This document shows, piece after piece, positions 1-10,255 of a stretch of 20,933 nucleotides of DNA. The first letter of the stretch is position 1. Each line of letters starts with the position of its first letter. This DNA comes from Myxococcales bacterium (GTDB taxonomy: Bacteria > Myxococcota > Polyangia > Polyangiales > Polyangiaceae): assembly GCA_020430865.1 (NCBI GenBank), contig JAGQIY010000939.1, positions 1-20,933 on the forward strand. The letters run 5' to 3'. The notes beneath the pieces are model-generated. The model had not been told where the DNA came from. It did not search any database and saw only the letters and a program-made list of their open reading frames with translations. Made by a program: the position numbers and the translations under genes.

Positions 1-6
1 AACTCG

Positions 7-2238
<2,232 letters not shown>

Positions 2239-2434
2239 CCAGGGCGCGTTCCGCCGGGCAAGGGGGTGAGGGAGCGCCCGCTCGCGACGACCCTGCTTGG
2301 CCGGGTGTTTTCGGCCCCCTGTTAGGATGCGCGCGGCCCGTCCGTAGGTCATATTAGAGATTGTCGCAAACGCTCCGAGGGAAGCTCCCGGGGTCGTTGC
2401 GCCAATCCATGCGGCGCACGCTCACTACTTGTCC

Positions 2435-3139
2435 ATGAAGATCGCAGTCATCAGTGACCTCCACCTCGGCGCAGGCGACGCCTGCGACTGGTTCGGCCAC
2501 GACGAGGGTCAGTTCCTCGGCTTCCTACGTTTCCTCGAGGATAATTTCGAGCGCGTCGTCCTGCTGGGCGACATCTGGGAGACGCTGACCCCACGGCGCC
2601 GAGGAGATGCGGTGGGAGGGCTCAAGGTGGCCCGCGAGGCACACTCGGCAATCGCCCGACGCTTCGAGCGCTCGAACTATCACTATGTCCACGGCAACCA
2701 CGACCTCGTCGCTGGCTCCGCGGAGGGCGTCCCCGATCGCTGGCTGCTCGACGCGGGTGGCGCTCGAGTGCTCTTCACCCATGGCCATCACCACGATCTT
2801 CTGATCAGCAAGGCGCGCTGGCTCAGCGAGTTCGGCGTCTGGGTCGGCGGCTGGATCCGCCGCGCTGGACTGGATCCGCTGTACCGCGCGTTCCGCGGTC
2901 TCGAGCGCCTCAGCGAGAGCAACTCGGGCAACGATCAGCGGTTTCGCCGCTGGGCCCTGGACGTCGCGAGAGATTACCGCGCGGATATAGTGGTCACCGG
3001 GCACACGCACCGCGCTCAGTGCCACGAAGAAGGTCCACGGGTGTTCCTCAACAGCGGCTCGTGTCAGGAGGGGCGCTTCAGCTTCTCCGCGCTGGACACC
3101 GCCCGCGGCACCTTCGGCGTCCACGGCTTCGAGCCCTAG
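2435..3139 (+). CDS. Calcineurin-like metallophosphoesterase
   Basis: Cytoplasmic two-metal phosphoesterase of 234 residues. All metal-binding motifs of the superfamily are visible in order: D8-x-H10 (SDLHLG), GD at 45-46 followed by I-W-E, GNHD at 87-90, a His cluster HGHHH at 116-120 and GHTH at 189-192. Size and motif order resemble the LpxH-type (UDP-2,3-diacylglucosamine hydrolase) group, but nothing here fixes the substrate, so I give no symbol. A TTG six bases upstream (2429) is in frame; I chose ATG 2435 because MKIAVISDLH starts directly with the first beta strand. The gene lies 196 bp after the peptidase gene and converges with the Cys-rich lipoprotein gene, with a bidirectional terminator between them. 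Confidence 0.9.
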   Translation: MKIAVISDLHLGAGDACDWFGHDEGQFLGFLRFLEDNFERVVLLGDIWETLTPRRRGDAVGGLKVAREAHSAIARRFERSNYHYVHGNHDLVAGSAEGVPDRWLLDAGGARVLFTHGHHHDLLISKARWLSEFGVWVGGWIRRAGLDPLYRAFRGLERLSESNSGNDQRFRRWALDVARDYRADIVVTGHTHRAQCHEEGPRVFLNSGSCQEGRFSFSALDTARGTFGVHGFEP

Positions 3140-3157
3140 CAGACCCGAGGCTCCGCG

Positions 3158-3312
3158 CGGAGACAGGACACTGGTGAGGCGAATCTAGGATTCGCTGAAC
3201 AGGTCAGCACAGCGTTGCCTCGTCTCAACAGCGGCGCGGGGACGAAAAACTCGCTCGCCCACACCCTCAGGGGGCGGGCGAGTTTTTCAGCGAACTACGG
3301 AGACAGGACACT
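3158..3312. repeat. Intergenic element bounded by a 15-bp direct repeat
   Basis: The 15-mer cggagacaggacact occurs exactly at 3158-3172 and at 3298-3312, the second copy running into the stop codon of the leftward lipoprotein gene. Between them lie a perfect 7-bp hairpin (gcgaatc/gattcgc, 3179-3195, loop tag), a 9-bp inverted pair (ttcgctgaa 3191-3199 with ttcagcgaa 3286-3294) and the terminator at 3245-3287. No reading frame is convincing. It may be a small dispersed repeat, a remnant of a mobile element, or a local duplication; one copy cannot decide. Confidence 0.6.
3245..3287. terminator. Bidirectional Rho-independent terminator
   Basis: Left arm aaaaactcgctcgccc (3245-3260) pairs with right arm gggcgggcgagttttt (3272-3287) across 16 positions with a single G-T pairing, around an 11-nt loop. 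Each strand gives a GC-rich stem followed by a run of five T. It sits between the convergent metallophosphoesterase (+) and Cys-rich/kelch lipoprotein (-) genes and would serve both. Confidence 0.85.
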
Positions 3313-5899
3313 AGGGCAGGTAGCGTTCTCCCGTTGCCACCGGACTCGTCCCGGCTGCCTGGCTGCCGCCGCCCCAGAGCACGAACTCACCCCCGGCAAA
3401 CACGCCAACGCCAAACGAGTGAGCGTGTCCCGACGGCCAGCTGGGCACGGCGGTCCAGGCGTTCGTGAACGCGTTGTACGTGGCACCGTTCGTCTCGAAG
3501 CCCGCGGCAACACTCGGTCGCCCTCCCATGAAGATCAGCTCGCCGTTACGCACGCGCGCAGACCACCCCGTCTCGCGGTGGGGCGCCCAGCGAACGCTCG
3601 GCGCACCGCTGGTTGCCATATCCCCCCAGTGGTTGCTCGCGCTGTAGCGCTCCCCGCTGTTCAAGACGTTTCCCTTGTCGCGTCCACCCCAGAAGATGAA
3701 CTCTGCCCCCGTCCAGCCACCGAAGGCTCCGCGGCGGTTCCGCGAGGCATCGTCCAGCTTCTGCCAGCTATCCGGCTGATAGCGGAAGAGCTGCTTGGAG
3801 TCGCCCCCCGCCAGGAGCAGCCCGCTCCCGTCCCAACCCCAGGTCCAGTCCAGGCGTTCCTTTGGTGCGCTGGAGTTCGTGACACCGAGCCAGCTGTCAC
3901 TGCCCGGCTCGTAGCGACCGGCCCCGACGGCTTCCTTCCCACCGGCATCGACGCCGCCCCAGATCAGGGCCCTGGTCCCGGTCCACACCGCGTAGGCGTC
4001 CTTGCGGCCAGCGATGTTCGCCGCCGCGACCGGACTCCAGCTGTCCAGGCTGGGGTCATACAGGGCTCCATCGGCGCTCACGGCGTTCGAGGCGCGGTTC
4101 AGACCGCCCCACACCAGCACCTTGCTCCCCGTCCAGATCGCCACGGCGCCTTCGCGCGCGCTGGGCGTGTTGGAGTCGACGGCGACGTTGCTCCAGGTAT
4201 TCGCGCTCACGTCGTAGATCGCGCCGGTGTTCAGCGACGTCTGTCCGCTGCTACCACCCCAGATGAACACCTGGTTGCCATTGATCACGGTGTAGGCGGG
4301 GTCTGTGCGCCCCACGAAGCCACCCGGCGCAGCTGCCAGGGTCACCCACTTGGGGGTGCACTGGCCGGAGCTGCAGCTCCGCCCGTTTCCACACGAAATT
4401 CCACAACCGCCGCAGTTGTTCGGGTCGTTCTGCGTGTTCACGCAGCTTCCACCGCACAGCGTCTGAGGCGCCGAACACCCGCTCACGCACTGACCACCGC
4501 TGCAGGTCTGACCCGAACCACACTGTGAGTTGTCGCAGCATTCGAAGCAGCCGCTGCCGGAGCAACACATCGTGCCGTTGCTACAGCCCGACGAGAAGTC
4601 GCACTTGCCCTGCGCGGTGCACGAGTTCTCGGTGCACGGATCACCATCGCTGCAGTCGCTGGCACCACAGCACTCCCGGCACTCGGCCCCACAGTCGTTG
4701 GGTGTCGACGGAGCGCAGCCGCAGCTGGAGGTCGTGCACTGCGCACCAGGCTTGCATGCCGTGGTGCAGTTGCCGCAATGGCTGGCGTCACTGGTGGTGT
4801 TGATCTCGCAGCCGTCCCCGGGCTGCCCGTTGCAGTCGGCGAAGCCGACGTCGCAGGTGGGCACACCGCCCTCACAGTGCTGATTCGAGCCAACAGGCTG
4901 GTTACAGCCGCCACAATGGGTCGTGCTGGTCTGGGTGTCGACGCAGGCCCCGTTGCAGAGCGTCCCGCTGCTGCAGCTGGTGACGCAGCCGGTGCCGTCG
5001 CAGACCTTGCCGCCCGTGCACTGCGTGGAGCAGTTTCCGCAGTGCAACGCGTCGCTCAGCTCGAGCTCGCACCCGGCGGTTCCATCGCAGTCCTGGTAGC
5101 CGGTCTGGCAGCCGCACGTCGTGCCGCTGCAGGTCGCGTGAACTCCGCAGTCGTTGCCGCAGCTACCGCAGGTCGACGGAGCGCTCAGATCCGCTTCGCA
5201 GCCGTTGTCCATGGTGCCGTCACAGTCGGCAAAACCGTCAGCGCACACGCACGAGCCGCCGCTACACGCCTGGTTCGGCCCGCACGCGCGACCGCAGCCA
5301 CCGCAGTTCTTGGGATCCGAGTCTTGGGACACCTCGCAGCCGTTGCTCGCCTCGCCATCGCAGTCGAGGGCGCCCTCGGGGCACATGCACACACCACCGA
5401 CGCACGTGTTGTCCGCGGGGCAGGCGATGTCGCAGTTCCCGCAGTGCATCGGATCCATGGCCGCGTTCACTTCACAGCCGTTGACGATGTTCTGGTCGCA
5501 GTCGAGGAAGCCCTGAGCACAGGTGCTGGTGCAGCTGCCGCCAGAGCAGGTCGTTCCCGGGCAGCCGTTGCCGCAGGTGCCGCAGTGACGAGTGGAGGAC
5601 TCGCGATCCACGCACTGCCCATCGCAGCAGTCCACGACGTCGCACTCGGTGCACGCCGCGGCGTCGCCGCCAGCGTCGCTCGCGGTTCCCCCAACCCCCG
5701 AGGAGCCGCCGGAGGCACCGCCGACTCCGCCGCTACCCGCGCTGGCGTCGGAGTCGCTCCCACCGATCCCGCCGTTCCCGGCGGGATCGACGACCTCGAA
5801 ATCGTCGCTGGTGAGCTGTGGGCAGCCGGCAACCAGAAAGATCAGAGGCAGGCAGTAGACCAGCATCCTCGCGCCCGCGAGTTTCCTTACGGCAAGCAT
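3311..5899 (-). CDS. Cys-rich repeat and kelch-repeat lipoprotein
   Basis: Surface or periplasmic lipoprotein of 862 residues, function unknown. It begins with a signal peptide and lipobox (V-A-G-C, Cys26), then a Gly/Ser/Asp-rich linker (about 27-80). Residues about 83-515 are Cys-rich modules with recurring C-G-x-C and D-C-D...N-G-C-E patterns, likely disulfide-rich. Residues about 517-862 hold six or seven kelch-type blades, each with a hydrophobic stretch ending in GG and a downstream Y-(x)-W element, consistent with a beta-propeller. The start ATG (5899-5897) shares its A with the TGA of the upstream TPR/PEGA gene (TGATG), which fixes the start and implies translational coupling. Another in-frame ATG (residue 12) would shorten the signal peptide. 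The Cys-rich type is common in Polyangia; ligand and partner are unknown. Confidence 0.88.
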   Translation of the reverse strand: MLAVRKLAGARMLVYCLPLIFLVAGCPQLTSDDFEVVDPAGNGGIGGSDSDASAGSGGVGGASGGSSGVGGTASDAGGDAAACTECDVVDCCDGQCVDRESSTRHCGTCGNGCPGTTCSGGSCTSTCAQGFLDCDQNIVNGCEVNAAMDPMHCGNCDIACPADNTCVGGVCMCPEGALDCDGEASNGCEVSQDSDPKNCGGCGRACGPNQACSGGSCVCADGFADCDGTMDNGCEADLSAPSTCGSCGNDCGVHATCSGTTCGCQTGYQDCDGTAGCELELSDALHCGNCSTQCTGGKVCDGTGCVTSCSSGTLCNGACVDTQTSTTHCGGCNQPVGSNQHCEGGVPTCDVGFADCNGQPGDGCEINTTSDASHCGNCTTACKPGAQCTTSSCGCAPSTPNDCGAECRECCGASDCSDGDPCTENSCTAQGKCDFSSGCSNGTMCCSGSGCFECCDNSQCGSGQTCSGGQCVSGCSAPQTLCGGSCVNTQNDPNNCGGCGISCGNGRSCSSGQCTPKWVTLAAAPGGFVGRTDPAYTVINGNQVFIWGGSSGQTSLNTGAIYDVSANTWSNVAVDSNTPSAREGAVAIWTGSKVLVWGGLNRASNAVSADGALYDPSLDSWSPVAAANIAGRKDAYAVWTGTRALIWGGVDAGGKEAVGAGRYEPGSDSWLGVTNSSAPKERLDWTWGWDGSGLLLAGGDSKQLFRYQPDSWQKLDDASRNRRGAFGGWTGAEFIFWGGRDKGNVLNSGERYSASNHWGDMATSGAPSVRWAPHRETGWSARVRNGELIFMGGRPSVAAGFETNGATYNAFTNAWTAVPSWPSGHAHSFGVGVFAGGEFVLWGGGSQAAGTSPVATGERYLP

Positions 5900-6894
5900 C
5901 AGAACTTCCCCCACACACCAGCTTGCCCGAGCCCGACGTAGGGCGACACGTGAGCCGTTCGCTTGCTGTCCGACGCTGGCGCCGTGGTGAACCACAGCAC
6001 GCCCCCCGCGGCGACCCCAACCACGCCGACCACGTAGCCGATCGTCGAGACCGTGCGCAGGTCACGAAATGCCTGGAGATCCGCTTCACCCTGAGAACCG
6101 CGCTCGCACTTCGAACCGGGACACTCGCTCTCGGCGCTCGAGTGCTTGGAGTTGGCCATCAGCCCCGTCACCACACCCACGACGAGCCCGACGCCACCAA
6201 CACCCAGCGCGACGAACGGGAGAGGCGATCGACCCTCCTCGGCAGGAGCGACGTCGACCCCGGAGCCCTGCGGGTCGCCGGCTCGCGGCCCAGCGGGTGG
6301 CACCGCGTTCGGGTCGACCTTCAACGTCAGGGTCACGGACTCACGCGCACCTTCCGCGATCTCCAGGGTCTTCTCGACGGGCTCCGCCCCAGGCGCGTCC
6401 GCGCGGATCTTGTACGAACCAGGATCCACCTTGCGCTGGATGCCGATCAGCGCCTTCTCCAGCCGTACCCCGTTCAGCGTCACCGTCGCGTCCTCGCTGC
6501 CGATCACGCTCACCTTGAGACGCGGGACCCGAGGGCTCAGCTCTGCGAGATCGGCCTTGGCGACCTCCATCGCCTGCTTGAACACCGATGGGGCGTCGCC
6601 TGCGAGGGGATAGCGCAGGGTCTTGACGTAGGCCTCCTCCGCCTCCACCAGGCGGCCGAGCTTGACCAGGCTGCGTCCCAGGCGCACCGAGAGCGTCGGC
6701 GCCGGATACAGACTCTGGGCCCGTCGGTAGAGGTCGACCGCCTTGGCGTAGTCGCCCGCGTCGTAGGCTTCGTTGCCTTGAATCCCGAAGTCGCGAGCCG
6801 CGTTGCGGCGCTCGTCTTCGGAAGACTGCGCGAAGCACGGGCTCGTGGCGGTCAGGCTGGCGAGCAGCAATACGGCGAAGGGGAGTCGCAGCAT
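5899..6894 (-). CDS. TPR and PEGA-domain membrane protein
   Basis: 331-residue protein with a signal peptide (1-22, cleavage likely after C-F-A), TPR-like helices (about 32-97, including a GNEAYDAGDYAKAVDLYRRA-type repeat), a PEGA-like beta domain (about 123-193), a Pro/Gly linker, and two hydrophobic helices (about 224-247 and 282-303) separated by a short Cys-containing loop. It should sit in the cell envelope with the TPR/PEGA part outside the cytoplasm. The ATG at 6894 was chosen because it starts the signal peptide; the frame is open further upstream but that part is Arg/Pro-rich and overlaps the kinase gene. It lies 49 bp after the kinase and overlaps the next gene by one base. Kinase-adjacent proteins of this kind are frequent in myxobacteria; adaptor or scaffold is inference. 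Confidence 0.85.
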   Translation of the reverse strand: MLRLPFAVLLLASLTATSPCFAQSSEDERRNAARDFGIQGNEAYDAGDYAKAVDLYRRAQSLYPAPTLSVRLGRSLVKLGRLVEAEEAYVKTLRYPLAGDAPSVFKQAMEVAKADLAELSPRVPRLKVSVIGSEDATVTLNGVRLEKALIGIQRKVDPGSYKIRADAPGAEPVEKTLEIAEGARESVTLTLKVDPNAVPPAGPRAGDPQGSGVDVAPAEEGRSPLPFVALGVGGVGLVVGVVTGLMANSKHSSAESECPGSKCERGSQGEADLQAFRDLRTVSTIGYVVGVVGVAAGGVLWFTTAPASDSKRTAHVSPYVGLGQAGVWGKF

Positions 6895-6943
6895 GGGCAG
6901 TTGATGGGCACTCGTGTACGCGAGTTCCTCGGGCGCTGAAACC

Positions 6944-8566
6944 TCAGAAGCCCAGGTCGTCGCCCAGCTTCGGCTTGCTCGGTGCGGGTGCGGGTCTGAC
7001 TTTGGGAGGTGGCGCCTCGGGGGTTTTTGCCACGGGTGGCCTTTCTGCGGCAGTGGGCGCAGCCAGCCGGACCTTCGTGCCCTTGATCGCGGCTGGCTTC
7101 GCCTCCGCGGCGTCGGCGGCCTCGGCTTCGGCTTCGGGCGGCGGAGGATGGCTCGAGTCAAGACTCGGCGCTGCGACGGAGGGCGCTGGGCGCTCCACGC
7201 TGGCCGGCTCCGTGACCACCGTGGGGGATGGCTCTCGCGCGGCCGGTGAAGCGCTGGCCGCGCCGGGTGCGCTGGTCTCAGCGCTCGGCCAGAACAACCA
7301 GGTCAACGACGCCAGCGCGACGCAGCCGACTCCGACAGCGGGCAGCAGCCAGCGCCTCGAGACACTGGGTCGAACGCTGAGGGTATCTGGCCTCAGCGTC
7401 GAACCCAGCGTGGAGTTTCGCCCGGGTGCGATGGAGGCTGGCGTCAGCTCGTCGACTCCAGTCGCGCTGTTCATGGACGCGCGCGGACGGTCGGCCGCGC
7501 GACGGATGGCCCCTGATCTCCTCGCGGAAAACGGAGGTTCGTCAACCAGCGAAACGCGGTTTCCCGAGTCCGGCGCCAGCCACGTCGTGTGGATGCTCTG
7601 GCCCAGGATGTCCTCGTCGATGCCGTGGAAATCGAGCCACGCAGCGAGGCTGCACCCCAGTGCGCGCATGCTGGGCCAGCGATCCGCGGGTCGCTTCTGT
7701 AGGCCACGCTCCAGGATGCTCCAGAGCTTGCTGTCTCCCGCCACGAGCTGGTGCGTCGGCGTCGGCTCGTCCTCGATGATACGACGCAGCAGCGCGTGGT
7801 AGTTCCCATCGTCACCGAAGGGCGTCTGCGCCGTCAGGGTCTCGTACAACGTCACGCAGAAGGACCAGATGTCCGTCGCTTGATCGAGCTGATGCTCGCC
7901 CCGGGCCTGCTCTGGGGACATGTACGCGGGGCTCCCGAGGAGCGTACCAGCCTGGGTGATCCGGTGGTCCCCGCCCTGGCTCAGATCCATCGCCACACCG
8001 AAGTCCAGCACCTTCGGGCTGAGCTGACCAATATTTTCCGCAAGGAATATATTGTCCGGTTTCAGGTCGCGGTGGACGATGCCGCGAGTGTGGGCGCTGT
8101 CCAGGGCATCGGCGATGGGCAAGAGGAGCTGCACCGCGCGGGTCGCCGACAGTCGACCGTGCTGCAGGATGTAGTCCGCCAGGCTCTGCCCCTTCAGCAG
8201 CTCCATCACCAGGAACGGGTCCCCGTGGCTCGTGGTTCCTACGTCGAACACGCGCACGATGGCTGGATGGGTCATCCTCGCGCTGGCTCGTGCCTCTCGC
8301 ACCAGCCGATCCGCCAGCTGAGCTCTGCGCTGGTCGTTGAGGATCAACTTGATCGCGACGTCGGAGTCGAGGGCGAGATTGCGAGCGTGCCATACCGATC
8401 CCATCCCGCCTGCACCCAGCGGAGCCTCCAGCCGGTACTTGTCGGCGACGATCTCCCCCTCGACGTACGGGTGCACCACGTCCTGCTGGACATCGTCGGC
8501 AACCAGGATGCTGGGGACGGAGGAGGACACCGGATGATCCCTGAACGGCGCGGAGCGTTCAGCCAT
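6944..8566 (-). CDS. Transmembrane Hanks-type Ser/Thr protein kinase
   Basis: 540-residue eukaryotic-like kinase. The catalytic domain (about 44-312) has the Gly-loop GAGGMGSVW (51-59), VAIK with Lys73, catalytic HRDLKPDN (His165, Asp167), DFG (188-190) and an activation segment with Thr206/Thr208 ending in SPAYMSPEQ, so it should be active. A juxtamembrane Ser/Arg/Pro-rich region follows, then one membrane helix (about 405-427) and an Ala/Pro/Glu-rich extracytoplasmic tail of about 110 residues without a recognisable sensor domain. The ATG at 8566 gives a 43-residue leader before the kinase fold. It is the first gene of a probable operon with the TPR/PEGA and Cys-rich/kelch proteins. Substrates are unknown. 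Confidence 0.95.
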   Translation of the reverse strand: MAERSAPFRDHPVSSSVPSILVADDVQQDVVHPYVEGEIVADKYRLEAPLGAGGMGSVWHARNLALDSDVAIKLILNDQRRAQLADRLVREARASARMTHPAIVRVFDVGTTSHGDPFLVMELLKGQSLADYILQHGRLSATRAVQLLLPIADALDSAHTRGIVHRDLKPDNIFLAENIGQLSPKVLDFGVAMDLSQGGDHRITQAGTLLGSPAYMSPEQARGEHQLDQATDIWSFCVTLYETLTAQTPFGDDGNYHALLRRIIEDEPTPTHQLVAGDSKLWSILERGLQKRPADRWPSMRALGCSLAAWLDFHGIDEDILGQSIHTTWLAPDSGNRVSLVDEPPFSARRSGAIRRAADRPRASMNSATGVDELTPASIAPGRNSTLGSTLRPDTLSVRPSVSRRWLLPAVGVGCVALASLTWLFWPSAETSAPGAASASPAAREPSPTVVTEPASVERPAPSVAAPSLDSSHPPPPEAEAEAADAAEAKPAAIKGTKVRLAAPTAAERPPVAKTPEAPPPKVRPAPAPSKPKLGDDLGF

Positions 8567-9182
8567 GAGGGCCGCACGGCTCTCGCGCTAGAAGCGCGCA
8601 CTGACTTGAAATCCGCGCAAAATTGTATCGGTTGTCGGGTGGTCGACAGGGGTGGCGACCCAGGGGAGTCAGTGGCGAGTGAGTGCCAACGCTATCACCT
8701 TTTTCGCGTTGGGTGCCACAGCCACATACATCCTGATCGGCCAGGCAGCAGGCCAGCAGGGCCGGGCCTCGACCCAGCGCAATCCCGGGTGGAAAAGTCG
8801 AGGCGAGTCTGCGACTTCCCTCCCCCCGCCGAGCCAGCTTGACACGGGGAGCGTCGATTCCACCCGCAGTGCACCTGAGCATCCTTGCAGCTGCATCCTG
8901 TTTCCCCGAACAGGGCCTGGGAGCGTCACCCCTACGAGTCTCGGGTTCGAGGTCTTGGCACACTGCGCAACGTTTCTGGAACCGAGGCCGCGCGCACAGC
9001 GTATCCAGGGACCTGAACGCGAGTCCGCTGTCGCTCCCACCTGGCCGTGAAGCTCGAGGGAAGCAGTTCGTCAGCCCGAGGGCCGAGAAGACGTGAAGCT
9101 TGCTCAGCTTCGGTGTGGAGTGTTCGCTCAATCGGCGCGACAGCGCATTCCGGGGCCGAGCGCCCGCGAGAGGCAAAGCAAC
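8567..9182. other. 616-bp intergenic region without a supported gene
   Basis: This stretch separates the divergent kinase (-) and oxidoreductase (+) genes. Several short frames are open on both strands, but their codon use is unlike the neighbours (frequent agt, cga, aca), none has a good ribosome-binding site, and none resembles a known family. The part next to the kinase (about 8600-8650) is locally AT-rich and may hold its promoter. A GAAGC/GCTTC stem near 9093 is too short to call. Confidence 0.5.
8622..8627 (-). promoter_or_regulatory. Candidate -10 element of the kinase operon
   Basis: On the minus strand this reads TACAAT, one change from the sigma-70 consensus, in an AT-rich patch 56 bp before the kinase ATG. 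No good TTGACA-like hexamer is found about 17 bp further upstream, so this is only a candidate. Confidence 0.3.
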
Positions 9183-10205
9183 ATGCGAGCAATCTGGATT
9201 CGTAAGCACGGAGGTCCCGACGTCCTGGAGGTCCGGGAGACCCCCGACCCGGAGCCCGACGCGGGCGAGGTGCGAGTCCGCGCCAGGGCGTGCGGGCTCA
9301 ACTTCGCAGAAATTTCCGCGCGGCAAGGTCTGTACCCGGACGCCCCAAAGCCTCCTTGCGTGGTGGGCTACGAGGGAGCGGGCATCGTGGACCGAGTTGG
9401 TTCCGGTGTGACTGACGTGAAGGAGGGCGACCGCGTCGTCTACCTCACCCGCTTCGGAGGCCACTCGGACACGGTGGTCGTCCCGTATCGGCAAGCCTTG
9501 CCGATGCCCGAGAAAATGAGCTTCGAGGAGGGCGCGGCGCTACCGGTCAACTACCTGACGGCGTACCACATGCTCGATCGCATCCACCGCACGCGTCCAG
9601 GAGAGCACGTGTTGATCCACATGGCCGCGGGTGGCGTCGGCACGGCGGCTCTCCAGCTGTGTCGCCACATCGGAGACGTCACCACCTACGGCACTGCATC
9701 CGCCGGGAAACACGACTACGTGCGGTCTCACGGCTGCACCCACCCCATCGACTACCGCAGCCAAGACTACGTCGAGGAAGTGCGCCGCTTGACCGGAGGT
9801 CGCGGCGTCGACCTCGTGCTGGACGCCCTGGGCGGTCCCGACTGGAAGAAGGGCTACGACCTGCTCAAGCCCGCGGGCATGTTGATCGCCTTTGGTCTCG
9901 CCAACACCAACACGGGTGGCAAGCGCAATCTGTTCCACGTGGCCAAGCAGATTCTGCGGGTACCCCGTTTCGGCATGATGAAGCTGCTCGACGAGAACAA
10001 GGCGATCGCCGGGGTCAACGTCGGCCACATGTGGGGAGAGCTGGATCTGCTGACTCAGGAGATGCGCGAGCTCCTCGAGCTGTACGAGCAGGGCGCGATC
10101 AAGCCCCACATCGACCAGGTCTTTCCCTTCTCGCAGGCGGCGGAGGCCTGGGGCCAGATCGAGTACGGCAAGAACAAGGGCAAGGTCGTGCTGCGTCCCG
10201 ACTGA
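9183..10205 (+). CDS. Zinc-independent MDR oxidoreductase (quinone oxidoreductase/VAT-1-like)
   Basis: 340-residue NAD(P)H-dependent oxidoreductase of the medium-chain dehydrogenase superfamily. The N-terminal GroES-like domain contains the quinone oxidoreductase signature around CGLNFAEISARQG (37-49) and GYEGAGIV (62-69). The Rossmann half has AAGGVG (148-153) for nucleotide binding. The catalytic-zinc ligands of alcohol dehydrogenases are missing, as expected for this branch. The C-terminal GGKRN segment and the MKLLDENKAIAGVNVGHMW region resemble VAT-1-like proteins. ATG 9183 is chosen because MRAIWIRKHGGPDVLEV is the usual family start; the frame is open 90 bp further upstream without family similarity. 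A weak purine-rich site (gagagg) lies upstream. The physiological substrate is unknown. Confidence 0.92.
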   Translation: MRAIWIRKHGGPDVLEVRETPDPEPDAGEVRVRARACGLNFAEISARQGLYPDAPKPPCVVGYEGAGIVDRVGSGVTDVKEGDRVVYLTRFGGHSDTVVVPYRQALPMPEKMSFEEGAALPVNYLTAYHMLDRIHRTRPGEHVLIHMAAGGVGTAALQLCRHIGDVTTYGTASAGKHDYVRSHGCTHPIDYRSQDYVEEVRRLTGGRGVDLVLDALGGPDWKKGYDLLKPAGMLIAFGLANTNTGGKRNLFHVAKQILRVPRFGMMKLLDENKAIAGVNVGHMWGELDLLTQEMRELLELYEQGAIKPHIDQVFPFSQAAEAWGQIEYGKNKGKVVLRPD

Positions 10206-10255
10206 GCGCGAGCATCCCGCGTGCAAGGCGCTGCGTCGTCGGCCAGACTCGGGCG

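Noticed and set aside
2239..2434. Possible terminator or promoter between the peptidase and phosphoesterase genes
   Set aside because: Only a 4-bp stem (GGGA/TCCC) and an AT-rich patch near 2350 are visible; neither supports a call.
3215..4528. Long plus-strand open frame (437 codons) opposite the Cys-rich lipoprotein
   Set aside because: It is antisense to a gene with clear repeats and a lipobox; the product is Arg/Ala/Pro-rich with no recognisable domain, as expected of a shadow frame in GC-rich DNA.
4701..4706. TGTCGA hexamers elsewhere, such as here and in 8643-8648 (minus strand)
   Set aside because: They lie inside a coding region or lack a CG(A/T)C partner at the right distance, so they are not called ECF42 promoters.
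4778..5941. Plus-strand frame of 387 codons, very rich in Ala and Val
   Set aside because: It is antisense to the Cys-rich modules; the regularity mirrors the repeats of the real gene.
8931..8965. GGTTCGAGG resembling a tRNA T-arm
   Set aside because: The flanking bases do not form a T-stem, and no acceptor, D or anticodon stems can be drawn around it.
8652..9050. Small plus-strand frame with a hydrophobic segment that could be a membrane helix
   Set aside because: It has a GTG start without a Shine-Dalgarno, codon use unlike its neighbours, a low-complexity Pro/Ser/Arg remainder, and overlaps an equally long frame on the other strand.
8559..9494. Minus-strand frame of 311 codons over the oxidoreductase start
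   Set aside because: It is antisense to conserved oxidoreductase sequence and has no domain similarity.
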